Origin: Kineosporia rhizophila
Lineage (GTDB): Bacteria > Actinomycetota > Actinomycetes > Actinomycetales > Kineosporiaceae
Direction: 5' to 3'
Length of the DNA: 64,000 nucleotides
Assembly (NCBI RefSeq): GCF_021277265.1
Contig: NZ_JAJSOH010000032.1
Location: 1 to 64,000, forward strand
This document shows, in pieces, positions 25,770-35,248 of the stretch. Each line of letters starts with the position of its first letter. Position 1 is the stretch's first letter. The notes below the pieces were generated by a model. That model did no database searches and had not been told where the DNA came from. It was given only the letters and a program-made list of their open reading frames with translations. The translations under genes and the position numbers were made by a program.

Positions 25770-27065
25770 TTGGCCCACGACGACTTCCGCGACGAACAAC
25801 CCGTCCGCGCCCGTATCCCCGCCGATCTCGACGCTCCCGACCGCATCCTGGCCGGGCTCACCGTCCGGCAGTTACTCGTGCTGTCCCTGGCCGGCCTGCC
25901 GGTGCTGCTGGCGTGGCAGCACCTAGGCCAGCGAGCGCCCTGGCAGTTCCTGCTGGGCCTGAGCGTCATGGTGGGCGCCCTGGCCCTGTCCGCGGTGGTG
26001 GGCACCCGCGACGGGCTGAGCCTGGACGCCTGGGTGCTGGCGTGCCTGCGCTACCGGATCCGGCGCAAGTACCTGAACGGGCGTGAACAGTGGGACGCCG
26101 ACCCTGCCGGAGCGGACGTCTTCGGCCCGGAACTCGAAGAAGTTCATCCGGAAACAGTTTTCCTGCTGCCGGACCCGGTCCACCAGGTCGACGAGCGCGG
26201 GGTGATCGTCCTGGACGACGGGCGCTGCGTCGCGCTCGTGGGCAGCACCACCCTGGCGACGATCCTGAGTACCAACGCCGAGGACGCCGTCCTGGCCGAC
26301 GGCAGCGCCCAGTGGCTGAACTCGCTGTCGGGGCCGGTGCAGATTCTCCTGCAGAGCAGGCCCACCGACCTGACCGGGACGGCGCTGGACCTGGCGGCCC
26401 GGGCCGGCGACCTGCCCCATCCCGAACTGGCCCGTGCCGCGCTGGATCACGCCGAGTTCCTGCTCGACATCAACGAGTACGAGCAGCCGCTGCGCCGGCG
26501 TGTCCTCATCGCCTGTGCGGGCAACACGTTCACGCCCTTCTCCGTACGCAACCCTCTGGAGCGTCTGCGGGCCCTGATGCCCGGGCGGGGTGACACGCAC
26601 ACCGCCCGGCACGCCGGCCCGGGAACCCGTGCCACGGCGGCCGCGTCCTCGCAGGCCCTCGCCAACGCCAGTCGCACCGTCGAGCACTTGCAGGCCCTAG
26701 GCGCGCGGGCCAAGGTGCTGGACGCCGAGGAGGTCCTGGACGTCCTGGACTCGGTCTGGGATCCCTTCGCCACGGCCCCGTTCGACGACGAGAACGCACC
26801 GCAACCACCGGCCGCCGACCCCGGCCCGGCGCGCGGATTCAGCGCCTTCGGCCACCTCACCGATGAAGAGAAGTTCCACCGGCCGGAACAGGGACCAGGG
26901 GCCAGGCCCGCGGACGTACCGGATCGACCACACCAGCCCGGTGACCTCAACGGCCTGGAGGCACCCGTCCATCGTCACGGGCCCGGCGACCAGCACAGCA
27001 CACAGCTATCGGCCCACCAGCCCCACCCTGGCATGGCCCACCACGGACGGGGCTCGCGGCGATGA
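25770..27065 (+). CDS. PrgI-family conjugation protein (SCO6880-type)
   Basis: A 431-residue protein. Residues 10-110 form a PrgI-like unit: RARIPADLDAPDRILAGLT, then two membrane segments (about 35-75) and a short basic stretch. This is the arrangement found in actinobacterial type IV secretion loci, where it precedes a VirB4-type ATPase. The rest (about 115-330) resembles the N-terminal part of VirB4-like proteins, and the tail is Pro/His-rich and probably disordered. The start is TTG with GAGGAGAGG just upstream. It overlaps the next gene by four bases (ATGA), so the two are coupled. Confidence 0.75.
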   Translation: MAHDDFRDEQPVRARIPADLDAPDRILAGLTVRQLLVLSLAGLPVLLAWQHLGQRAPWQFLLGLSVMVGALALSAVVGTRDGLSLDAWVLACLRYRIRRKYLNGREQWDADPAGADVFGPELEEVHPETVFLLPDPVHQVDERGVIVLDDGRCVALVGSTTLATILSTNAEDAVLADGSAQWLNSLSGPVQILLQSRPTDLTGTALDLAARAGDLPHPELARAALDHAEFLLDINEYEQPLRRRVLIACAGNTFTPFSVRNPLERLRALMPGRGDTHTARHAGPGTRATAAASSQALANASRTVEHLQALGARAKVLDAEEVLDVLDSVWDPFATAPFDDENAPQPPAADPGPARGFSAFGHLTDEEKFHRPEQGPGARPADVPDRPHQPGDLNGLEAPVHRHGPGDQHSTQLSAHQPHPGMAHHGRGSRR

Positions 27066-29629
27066 GACGGCAGAGCAGCACGCCACCTACCCCGGCGCCT
27101 ATCCGCTATCCCAGCGTCCCGCACGCAGCGCTCCACGCCGGGGACCCGGTGGTGCGCGGCGAACATCCCGGGCCGTCCGCACCACTCGCGAACGAACCGC
27201 CCGCCGACGTCCTGCGGGACGGGCTGATCGACGTGGCCCCGGACCACCTGCGGGTAGGCGGTGGCTGGTCGGCGAGCCTGATGGTCGACGGGTTCCCGGC
27301 CGAGGTGTCGATGGCCTGGCTGCGGCCCCTGACCTCGTGGCCGGGCGTGGTGGACGTCAGCCTGTTCGTCGATCCCATCCCGGCGGCCACCGCCACGGCC
27401 CGGATCCGGCGGCAGCGGGTTCGGATGGAGTCCACCCGGCGCCTGCAGGCCGAGCGCGGCGCCCTGGAGGACCCGTTGACCGAGGCCGCGAGTCAGGACG
27501 CGCAGGACCTGGCCGACAAGGTGGCCCGGGGCGAGTCGCGGTTGTTCTTCACCTCGGTGGTGCTGACGGTCCACGCCCGCAGCCGCGAGGCCCTGCAGGA
27601 GGACGTGGAGGACCTGCAGGCGGCTGCGGCGGCCATGCTGCTGCGGACCCACGTGATGACCTGGCGCCAGCAGCAGGGCTGGACGAGCACCCTGCCGCTG
27701 GGGCTCAACCAGGCCGGCACCCGCCGGATCATGGACACCGACGCCCTGGCCGCGGCCTCACCGCTGTCCAGCCCGGACCTGCCCGGCCCGTTGCCCCTGG
27801 AACCGCACGTGCCCAATGTCGGTGTCGGCGGCGTCCTGGTCGGGCTGAACCTGGCCTCGGGCGCCGTGGTGGGCCTGGACCGCTGGAGCCTGGACAACCA
27901 CAACATGGTCGTCCTGGCCCGCTCGGGTGCCGGTAAGTCGTACGCGGTCAAGGTGTCGATCCTGCGCGAGCTGTACCGGGGCACCCGGGTCGCCGTCATC
28001 GACCCCGAACGTGAGTACCTGCACCTGGCCGAGCGGGTCGGTGGGACGGTCATCGAACTGGGCGCCCCCGGCGTGCACCTGAACCCCCTGACCCTGCCGG
28101 CGGGCGACCCGGACGCCTACACCCGCCGCTGCCTGTTCCTGCACACCCTCGTCGACGTCCTGCTCGGCGAGCCCCTGCCCCCGCACGAGAGGGCTGTCCT
28201 GGACGTGGCGGTGCGGGGCGCCTACGCCCGGGCGGGGATCACCGCTGACCCCCGCACCTGGCACCAGGCCGCCCCCACGATGCGCGACCTCCTCGCCGCC
28301 CTGCAGGACCAGGCCGAGGGAACTGCGGACGACGCGCCCCCTGCACAGCGGCCCCCGGCAGGCGCCCCCGAAGGCATCCCGGATGACACCCCGGTGGGCA
28401 CCTGGGAGGGCACCCCGTGGAGCCCCTGGGAGGGCACATCTTCAGGGGCACCCCGCACGGCACCGTGGGGCGCGGCTGTGGGGGCACCGGCCGGCCGAGC
28501 CTGGGACGACGAGTTCGAGGGGGAGGGCACCAGGGGCGGGGTCACGGGGACGGACGAGCTCACAGGTTCCGACCGTCAGGGGCATCGGACAGGGGCACAC
28601 TCGAGCGGATCTGCAGGGGCACCACCGAGCACGCCGGCAGAGGGACAGTTCGGCAGGGCGCAGCTCGGCGGGGCGCAGTACCCGGTGAGCGCCCCCGGGA
28701 CGGGCGTCCCGGGGACGCCCGGCGCCGCGGCGACGCTCGCGGCACGCCTCGCGCCGTGGGTCACCGGTTCGTTCAGCAGGCTGTTCCACGACCCCGCAGG
28801 GGCACCGCCGCAGACCGCCGGCCCGGACCGCAACGGGCACCAGATGCCCGCCACCGCAGGGGCGGTGGCACCCCGGCGGGGGCACATCGACACGCATCCT
28901 GACCGGCACCGCGAGCAAGGTCTGGACCCGGACCAGGGGCACCTGGTCGTCTGGTCCACCCGCCTGCTGGCCGAGGAACTGCGCCCCGCCGGAATGCTCC
29001 TGGCCGTCGATGCGATCTGGCGCTCGGTGGACCGCCGCACCCCGCCGGGCCGCGTTGGCGCCTCCACAGACCAAGGGCTTACGGACGTCCGTGGTCACCG
29101 ATCGCACAACACTCACGGCAGCGGGGACATGAGTCGGGAGGACCTACAGGAGCCCGCGGCCGCGCAGGCGCGCCCATCCCCGGACGGCAGGGCAGGGGGA
29201 CCGGGGGCACCGGGGGCGCAGGCGGGTGCTCGCCCGCGGCAGGTCGTGGTGGTCGACGAGGCGTCACTGCTGCTGTCCGAACCGGCCGGGGCACGTTTCC
29301 TGGCCCGCCTGGCCAAGACCTCCCGCAAACGGCAGGCCGGGCTGACCCTCATCACCCCCGACGTGGTCGACCTGCTGGGCAGCGAACTGGGGCAGGTGAT
29401 CCTGGCCAACGCCGCCAGCGTCCTGCTGCTGCACCAGGCCCCGCAGGCCATCGGAGACCTGACGCGGGCCTGCGCCCTCAGCCCCGGCGAGGCCCGGTTC
29501 CTGACCACGGCCCGGCGCGGGGAAGGACTGCTGCTGGCCGAGGGGCGGGTACCGGTCCAGATCGTCGCCTCAACGCTGGAACACCAGATCGCAGCCGCCC
29601 CACCGCGCGACCCACACGAGCCGGCCTGA
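27062..29629 (+). CDS. VirB4-like conjugation ATPase
   Basis: An 855-residue ATPase that would power substrate transfer and pilus assembly in a type IV secretion channel. Walker A ARSGAGKS is at 286-293, Walker B RVAVIDPE at about 312-319, and a second acidic motif VVVVDEAS holds D732/E733. The VirB4 C-terminal signature LITPDVVDLLGSELGQVI and LLHQAPQAI is present. Between about 425 and 720 the ATPase core is split by a low-complexity Gly/Pro/Thr/Ala-rich insertion. It is translationally coupled to the PrgI-family gene. The insertion may be a flexible linker, and its DNA is rich in AGGGGCAC. Confidence 0.85.
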   Translation: MRRQSSTPPTPAPIRYPSVPHAALHAGDPVVRGEHPGPSAPLANEPPADVLRDGLIDVAPDHLRVGGGWSASLMVDGFPAEVSMAWLRPLTSWPGVVDVSLFVDPIPAATATARIRRQRVRMESTRRLQAERGALEDPLTEAASQDAQDLADKVARGESRLFFTSVVLTVHARSREALQEDVEDLQAAAAAMLLRTHVMTWRQQQGWTSTLPLGLNQAGTRRIMDTDALAAASPLSSPDLPGPLPLEPHVPNVGVGGVLVGLNLASGAVVGLDRWSLDNHNMVVLARSGAGKSYAVKVSILRELYRGTRVAVIDPEREYLHLAERVGGTVIELGAPGVHLNPLTLPAGDPDAYTRRCLFLHTLVDVLLGEPLPPHERAVLDVAVRGAYARAGITADPRTWHQAAPTMRDLLAALQDQAEGTADDAPPAQRPPAGAPEGIPDDTPVGTWEGTPWSPWEGTSSGAPRTAPWGAAVGAPAGRAWDDEFEGEGTRGGVTGTDELTGSDRQGHRTGAHSSGSAGAPPSTPAEGQFGRAQLGGAQYPVSAPGTGVPGTPGAAATLAARLAPWVTGSFSRLFHDPAGAPPQTAGPDRNGHQMPATAGAVAPRRGHIDTHPDRHREQGLDPDQGHLVVWSTRLLAEELRPAGMLLAVDAIWRSVDRRTPPGRVGASTDQGLTDVRGHRSHNTHGSGDMSREDLQEPAAAQARPSPDGRAGGPGAPGAQAGARPRQVVVVDEASLLLSEPAGARFLARLAKTSRKRQAGLTLITPDVVDLLGSELGQVILANAASVLLLHQAPQAIGDLTRACALSPGEARFLTTARRGEGLLLAEGRVPVQIVASTLEHQIAAAPPRDPHEPA

Positions 29630-29649
29630 CGTGCTTCACCGGCCTGACG

Positions 29650-30010
29650 TCCTGAGCCATCAACAAACCAACAAGTCAACGAGACAGCGGAGCAGGAACG
29701 CGCCAGAGCAACAGGCCAACAGAGCAACCGACCGACAGGTCAACAGCCCAACAGACCAGCGACCCACCACGGTCACCAGACCCCTCTGCGCCAACACGGC
29801 AACCAGTGTCAGCAGCGCCCCGGCCAACGCCACCCACACATCCACCGGCCAACAGCGACCCCACCCACAGGATCCACGGGACCCACAGGATCCACGGGAC
29901 CCACGAGAGCCAAGAGACCCACCGGATCCACGGGACCCACCGAATTCACTGGACCCGCCGAATCCACGGGACTTACCGGATCCACCGGATCCACCGGATC
30001 CACCGGGGGC
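29650..30010. repeat. Degenerate 9-bp repeat region between the ATPase genes
   Basis: The first part (29650-29760) carries CAAC units like those at 22.5 kb. The second (29868-30002) is a run of GGATCCACC/GGGACCCAC-like nonamers, with several exact GGATCCACC copies at the end. Both strands are open and would give collagen-like (PxDPx or GPVDPV) peptides, which is a by-product of the 9-base period. I see no gene in 29630-30165. Confidence 0.7.
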
Positions 30011-30165
30011 GGCCGGGGCGGCCGAGCAATGGCGGATCACCCACACACCGGACACCGAGACCCGGGCCACCGGGCCACCGGCGCTCGCAGAGCGCCTCAC
30101 CCAGCCCATCGGCACGGTCCTGTCGACCTGCCCCGCCGGGCACCGAGTCCACCTGAAGGAGAACC

Positions 30166-32997
30166 GTGATCGTAGAAACGCGTTTCGCCCCAACCTCGTC
30201 GGCTGAGGTTCCCCGGCCCTCGGATCCGGTCGGTGAACGCCTGGACCAGTGGCGCGAGAGCATCAGCGGCGTCGTGCTGTGGGCTCAGGCGCATCCTGGC
30301 CGAAGCATCGTGCTGGGGGTGCTGACCGGGCTCCTGCTCGCCCTCCTCCTGGCCCTGTCGCTGAATCTGCTGCGCCGGTGGCGCGCATGGCGTCACCGTC
30401 GGCTGGTGGACGGAGCGAAGGAGATCGTCCTGTACCTGCCGCTGGAGGTGGATCCGGCCGGGGCGCACCTGTGGTGGAGCCAGGCCGCCACCCTGCTCAG
30501 GCACCTGCCGCGCCGCCGGCCGTGGCTGGGACCCGCCCACGTCAGCATGGAGCTGCGGCGGGTGGGGGTGCGCCTGGAGATCGTCGTCTGGGTGCCGGGA
30601 GTGCTGGACGCGCAGGCGTTCGCGGCAGCCCTGAGGGCGGCCTGGGACGGGGCCGACACCCGTATCCGTGACGCCGGACCGGCGATTGCCGTGCAGGCTG
30701 GTGCTTCCGGCGGCCGGGAGGGGACGCTCGCGCAGGCGGGCCTGTGGTTGCAGGCGCGGCGGGCCGACTGGATGCCGTTCGCGGTGCAGGAGGGCCCGTC
30801 GCTCGATCCGATGCGGGCCCTGCTGGAGCAGGGCGCTCGCCTGCAGCGCAACGAGACGTCGTGCGTGCAGTTCTGTGTGCGGCTGGCCAGTTACCGGGCC
30901 GAGTCCCGGCTGCGGCGGGGCGCTTCCGGGGGCAGGAGTGACGCACTCGGGGCGGGTTCCGTGGGACTGCGCGGGCTGGAGACCCTACTGACCTGGAGTG
31001 CACGCGCCCTCATGGTCGCTGCGGAGGCGGCGTTCACGGTGCTGTGGATGATCCTCGATGCGGTCATCCCGGGCTCTTCTGGCGGTGCACGGAGTGTCTC
31101 CTCGCGCTCGTCCTCTGGTCGTTCCGGTTCCGGCTCGCCAGGGCTCTACGGGCCCAACGGGAGCAGGACGTCCGGGCCGGTGCTGGATCCTGTCGCGACC
31201 CGGCAACGGCGCGACGCGGTGGAGAAGGCTGCGACCGGGCCCTGGCTGGAGGTCAGTGTGCGCGTCGTCGTGGCCCGCGCACCTGGCCGGCGCCGCACCA
31301 GCCCCCTGGACGAGAGGGCAGGCGGCTCCGCCCAGGTCACTGGTGCACGTGACGGCGCAGGTCACGCCGGCGGGCAGCCGGTTCCGGGCCCTGCCCGGCG
31401 CTCCTGGTGGCCGGCTCGCGGGGCTCGCCGTGCGGGTGTCGATCCTGCTGCGCAGGCGTCGGTGAGCCTGAAGGCCCGGGCGATGGCCGACGCCCTGGGG
31501 GTGCACAACGCCGCCAACCAGTTCGCCAGCCGGGACCTGCACGAGCCGCTCGAGGCCGTGAACCGGCGCTTCATGGGCCGGCCGTTCGTCCTGGGCCTGC
31601 CCGAACTGGCCCGTCTGGCGGCAGTTCCCACCGGCCTGGCCGTGCTGGGGCTGGAGCGGGCCGGGGCACGGATGGTCCCGCCGCCCGCGGAGGTGCTCTC
31701 CGGTGGCCGGGACGTGAAAGTCCTGGGCCGCAGTAACCTGGGCGATCAGGCGGTGGGCCTGAGCGTGAGCGATGCCCGCCAGCACGTGCACGTCGTGGGC
31801 TCCACCGGCGTCGGCAAGAGCACCCTGATCGCCCGGATGGTCCTGGCCGACGTGCACGCTGGGCGGGGCGTGGTCGTCATCGACCCCAAAGGCGACCTGG
31901 CGCTGGACATCCTGGACCGGCTGCCCGCCGGCGCCCTGCCGCGGCTGACGCTCATCGACCCCGGCCAGCAGGAGCACGGCGGCGGGTCGGCCCGGTTCAA
32001 CCCGCTGGAGGCTGGCCGGCACAACCCGGAGGTGGCCGTCGACACGGTGGTCAGCATCTTCCGCAACATCTTCCGCGACTACTGGGGGCCCCGGATGGAC
32101 GAGACCCTGCGCGCCTGCTGCCTGACCCTGATGCGCTCGGACCGTAACCGGCTGGACGTCATTCCCCGCCTGCTCACCGACACGGCCCTGCGCCGGGAAC
32201 TGACGGCCAACGTCGCCGGCAACCCCGGCCTGCAGGACTTCTGGAACCGCTTCGAGACGTGGATGCTGTCCGGGGCGGTGGAGCAGCACACCGGCTCGGC
32301 GCGGGCCCGGCTGCGGCAGGTGCTCATGCGGCCCTTCGCCACCCACACCTTCGCCGGGGACACCTCGACCTTCGACATGGCCCAGGTCCTGGACGGCGGC
32401 ATCCTCATCTGCCGCCTGCCCTCGGGGGAGATGGGCTCGGAGACCTCACGCCTGGTGGGATCCCTGATCGTGTCGCTGGTCTGGCAGGCGGCCACGGCCC
32501 GGGCCGCCCTGCCGGAGTCGCAGCGCCGCGACGCGGCCCTGTACGTCGACGAGGCCCACACCATGCTGAACCTGGACACCAGCCTGGAGGACATGCTGCC
32601 GCAGGCGCGGGCCTTCCACCTGTCGATGGTCCTGGCCCACCAGAACCTCGACCAGTTCGACACCGCCGGCCAGCAGGCCCTGGCCGCGAACGCCCGCACC
32701 AAGGTCTTCTTCACCGCCTCGCCCCGTGACGCCCGCCAGATGGCCCAGCACACCGAGCCCTACCTGAGCGAACGGGACCTGTCCCGGCTGTCGGCCTACA
32801 CCGCGGCCGTGCGGGTCCTGGCCGGCAACCGGGTGGCGCAACCGTTCACCATGAGCACCGTCCCGCTGGGCCAGATCGCCCCCGGCGCCCGGATGAGATG
32901 GCGCCAGCACGTCGCCGCCACCGCGCCGGCGCCCCAGTCCTCGCCCGGCCCCTCCATAAGGTCGCCGCAGGCATCGCACGACGGGCAGCCGTGGTGA
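30166..32997 (+). CDS. Type IV coupling protein (TraD/VirD4-like)
   Basis: A 943-residue membrane-anchored ATPase that would bring the DNA substrate to the secretion channel. One or two membrane segments lie at about 45-72. Residues 80-500 are a lineage-specific region with a Ser/Gly-rich stretch near 305-330. The motor domain follows: Walker A GSTGVGKS 545-552, Walker B VVVIDPKGD with D573, a second acidic motif LYVDEAHTM with D795/E796, then the LAHQNLDQ sensor. GAAGGAGAA precedes the GTG at 30166. In this element it probably works with the VirB4-like ATPase upstream. Confidence 0.88.
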   Translation: MIVETRFAPTSSAEVPRPSDPVGERLDQWRESISGVVLWAQAHPGRSIVLGVLTGLLLALLLALSLNLLRRWRAWRHRRLVDGAKEIVLYLPLEVDPAGAHLWWSQAATLLRHLPRRRPWLGPAHVSMELRRVGVRLEIVVWVPGVLDAQAFAAALRAAWDGADTRIRDAGPAIAVQAGASGGREGTLAQAGLWLQARRADWMPFAVQEGPSLDPMRALLEQGARLQRNETSCVQFCVRLASYRAESRLRRGASGGRSDALGAGSVGLRGLETLLTWSARALMVAAEAAFTVLWMILDAVIPGSSGGARSVSSRSSSGRSGSGSPGLYGPNGSRTSGPVLDPVATRQRRDAVEKAATGPWLEVSVRVVVARAPGRRRTSPLDERAGGSAQVTGARDGAGHAGGQPVPGPARRSWWPARGARRAGVDPAAQASVSLKARAMADALGVHNAANQFASRDLHEPLEAVNRRFMGRPFVLGLPELARLAAVPTGLAVLGLERAGARMVPPPAEVLSGGRDVKVLGRSNLGDQAVGLSVSDARQHVHVVGSTGVGKSTLIARMVLADVHAGRGVVVIDPKGDLALDILDRLPAGALPRLTLIDPGQQEHGGGSARFNPLEAGRHNPEVAVDTVVSIFRNIFRDYWGPRMDETLRACCLTLMRSDRNRLDVIPRLLTDTALRRELTANVAGNPGLQDFWNRFETWMLSGAVEQHTGSARARLRQVLMRPFATHTFAGDTSTFDMAQVLDGGILICRLPSGEMGSETSRLVGSLIVSLVWQAATARAALPESQRRDAALYVDEAHTMLNLDTSLEDMLPQARAFHLSMVLAHQNLDQFDTAGQQALAANARTKVFFTASPRDARQMAQHTEPYLSERDLSRLSAYTAAVRVLAGNRVAQPFTMSTVPLGQIAPGARMRWRQHVAATAPAPQSSPGPSIRSPQASHDGQPW

Positions 32998-33402
32998 TGA
33001 AACGAGCGAGAGAGGGCGCCCACTGCCGCCTGCGCACCCCTTCTCAGGCCCCTGCGTTCACCCCTTCTCAGATCCCTTCGCACCGGGGTGAACGCCCCCG
33101 GTCCGTGAGCCGTCCCACCAACAGCGCCAACAGGGCAGGTCACGGGCCGGTTGTGTGGCGCCGACCGCGGTGCGGGCAGGTCCGACTATCTCTGAGGGAG
33201 ATACCCCGGGAGGGAGTGCCGTACACGGCCCAGCACACCGCACTGCACGCACGCCGGATCGGCTGGTTGCTCACGCGCATGAACCAGCCCCACCGGCCTG
33301 GCTCGTGCCCTGCGGCCGGGCCGGTGAGACTGCCTGAGTGGCCGGGGGCGGTTTCGGGGCGGCCGGTGCGTGCGTTGCCGATCCCATTGGTGGGAGGCCC
33401 TG
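32998..33402. other. Gap of 405 bp: CAAC pair and small hairpin, no gene supported
   Basis: The gap holds two CAACAG units nine bases apart (about 33117-33130) and a short perfect inverted repeat, TATCTC/GAGATA with a five-base loop (33187-33203). Frames across it are Arg/Pro/His-rich and unconvincing. A transfer origin often sits near the coupling-protein gene, but nothing here identifies one. Confidence 0.4.
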
Positions 33403-35241
33403 GTGAAGGACGAACTGCCTGAGCCGCTGACCCCGGCACCAGACCGGGCCGCCAGCGCAGGCCCAACCCCGGCAACCCCGGCAACGGACGGAGCAGAGGC
33501 GGGACAGTCGGGCAGAACAGGCCCGCCGGCCCCCAGGGCGCCGCGCAAACGCGAGTCTGCGGCCCGCCGGGCACGGCCGGGCCGGGAGGCAGTGGGGCAG
33601 TGGCTGAAACAGGCCTGGCATCTCCAGGCCCGCGACGAGGTCATCCTGCTGCACCTGTACCGCCACGCCACCCTGACCACCGCCCAGATCGGTGACCTTG
33701 TCGCTGCCTCGCCCCACGCCACCCGCCGCCGGCTGGGCCTGCTGCAGCGCCAGGGATGGATCGACCGTTTCCAGGTCCGGCGGGCCGGTCTGCTGCTGCC
33801 CGTGCACTGGGTCCTAGCCGACTTCGGCAACCGCTGGGCGGCCTCCTACGAGCACGACAAACCCATGACGGCCCGGCAGTTGCAGGCCCGCAACGAAGCC
33901 GTGGCCGGAAGCTCGCAGCTGGCCCACACCGACGGCATCCACGACTTCTTCGTCGAGCTGATCCGGGCCGGGCGCATCCTCAGCGGCCCCGACGACGAGA
34001 CCACCGATTCGCCGCCCGGAACCGGCAATCACCCGGCCCGTGGGCGGTTCGGCCGCGCGGTGCCCCCGCAGCAGGCGGAACCGGTTTCCTGGATGAAATC
34101 GGCGCAGGAGCCGGGGGAGGGGCAGCATCCGCCGGGCTGCTACCGGCTGGCCCGCTGGTGGTCACCGGCCCACACGGCCAACACCCTTGACCTGCAGGTG
34201 CGCCCCGACGGACACGGCGTCTGGGAGTACCACCGCACCGGCCCCGTACCCAGGGCGCCCAGCAGCCATGCCCCCGCCACGGATCCACCTATCACGAACT
34301 CGCCTGGCACGGTCCCGGCCGGCGCGGACTCGACGGGCACGGACTTGCCTGGCACGGTCCCGGCCGGCGCGGACTCGACGGGCACGGACTTGCCTGGCAC
34401 GGTCCCGGCCGGCGCGGACTCGACGGGCACGGACTTGCCTGGCACGGACTTGCCTGGCACGGACTCGCCCGGCACGGGTCCGTCAGCTACGAAACCGTCT
34501 CTCACGGAACCGCTTAGCCTTGAGCCGCCCAGCACCGTGGCCGCCCAGCTCAGTCTCGGCTCCGCTTCGGAGCCCGCGCCAGCGGGCCAGTCCACTGCAG
34601 CCCCTGACGAGGAGTTGGCGCCGGATGCCGGGCCTGGTTCCGCCGGTGGGTCGGACGGCGACGATGACTCCCCGGATCCAGCCGGGCCGCCGGCCGCTGA
34701 ACTGCCCGGCTCGCCGCGGCCGTACCGGGTGGGCTTCTACCTGGAGTACGACCGGGGGACCGAGACTCTCGAGCGCGTGGTGGGCAAGGTGGGCGTCTAC
34801 CAGCGGCTTCGGGACGAGCGGGTCGGCCCGGACTGGCTGCTGCTGTTCGTGCTGCCCACGCCGGGGCGGGAGCTGAACGTGCACCGGGCTCTGAACGGGT
34901 TCCCGCTCTCCGGCAGCGGACACGTGCTGAACCTGTCCTTCACCTGGAGCGACCTACAGGTGTTCACCACCAACCAGCACCAGATAGCCGACCAGGAGCC
35001 GCTGGGACCGGCAGGAGCCGTCTGGTGGCGAGTGCCCCCACCCTGGCCCGGAAACACCCCGGGCACCGGCGAGCCCGCCGGGCCCGGCAGCGGGCCCCGG
35101 CTGACGCTGGCCCAGCTACCGGCCACCCGGGCCCTGCGCTGGTACCTCGACCCAGGACCGCCCCGCCCTACCGACGACCCCCTGCACCCCTTACGGGAAC
35201 AGGCCCGCCGCACCGGCGGGCCACCGCGCCCTCAGAGATAG
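33403..35241 (+). CDS. Replication-relaxation family protein
   Basis: A 612-residue protein with an N-terminal winged-helix region of the replication-relaxation family (about 70-190: RDEVILLHLYRHATLTTAQI, LVAASPHATRRRLGLLQRQG, HTDGIHDFFVELI), found on actinobacterial plasmids and conjugative elements and linked to replication or mobilisation. The C-terminal part (about 430-560) has the family strands (YRVGFYLEYDRGTETLERVVGK). In between lies a 150-residue disordered stretch with three identical 15-residue repeats (GTVPAGADSTGTDLP). GTG at 33403 is chosen for the GGGAGG upstream. Its last 300 bases are duplicated downstream at 36.28-36.53 kb. Confidence 0.75.
   Translation: MKDELPEPLTPAPDRAASAGPTPATPATDGAEAGQSGRTGPPAPRAPRKRESAARRARPGREAVGQWLKQAWHLQARDEVILLHLYRHATLTTAQIGDLVAASPHATRRRLGLLQRQGWIDRFQVRRAGLLLPVHWVLADFGNRWAASYEHDKPMTARQLQARNEAVAGSSQLAHTDGIHDFFVELIRAGRILSGPDDETTDSPPGTGNHPARGRFGRAVPPQQAEPVSWMKSAQEPGEGQHPPGCYRLARWWSPAHTANTLDLQVRPDGHGVWEYHRTGPVPRAPSSHAPATDPPITNSPGTVPAGADSTGTDLPGTVPAGADSTGTDLPGTVPAGADSTGTDLPGTDLPGTDSPGTGPSATKPSLTEPLSLEPPSTVAAQLSLGSASEPAPAGQSTAAPDEELAPDAGPGSAGGSDGDDDSPDPAGPPAAELPGSPRPYRVGFYLEYDRGTETLERVVGKVGVYQRLRDERVGPDWLLLFVLPTPGRELNVHRALNGFPLSGSGHVLNLSFTWSDLQVFTTNQHQIADQEPLGPAGAVWWRVPPPWPGNTPGTGEPAGPGSGPRLTLAQLPATRALRWYLDPGPPRPTDDPLHPLREQARRTGGPPRPQR
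34306..34470 (+). repeat. 45-bp tandem repeat inside the replication-relaxation gene
   Basis: Three identical 45-base units (34306-34350, 34351-34395, 34396-34440) are followed by two 15-base partial units (GGCACGGACTTGCCT, GGCACGGACTCGCCC). All lengths are multiples of three, so changes in copy number keep the reading frame. Confidence 0.95.
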
Positions 35242-35248
35242 GGCCTGC

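Noticed and set aside
29631..30206. Repeat-rich open frames on both strands (191 and 177 residues)
   Set aside because: Openness follows from the 9-base repeat period; the plus frame overlaps the coupling-protein gene and neither has a good start.
33187..33203. TATCTC/GAGATA hairpin as origin of transfer
   Set aside because: Only six base pairs, no recognised nick site and no relaxase to match; kept only as a note on the gap.
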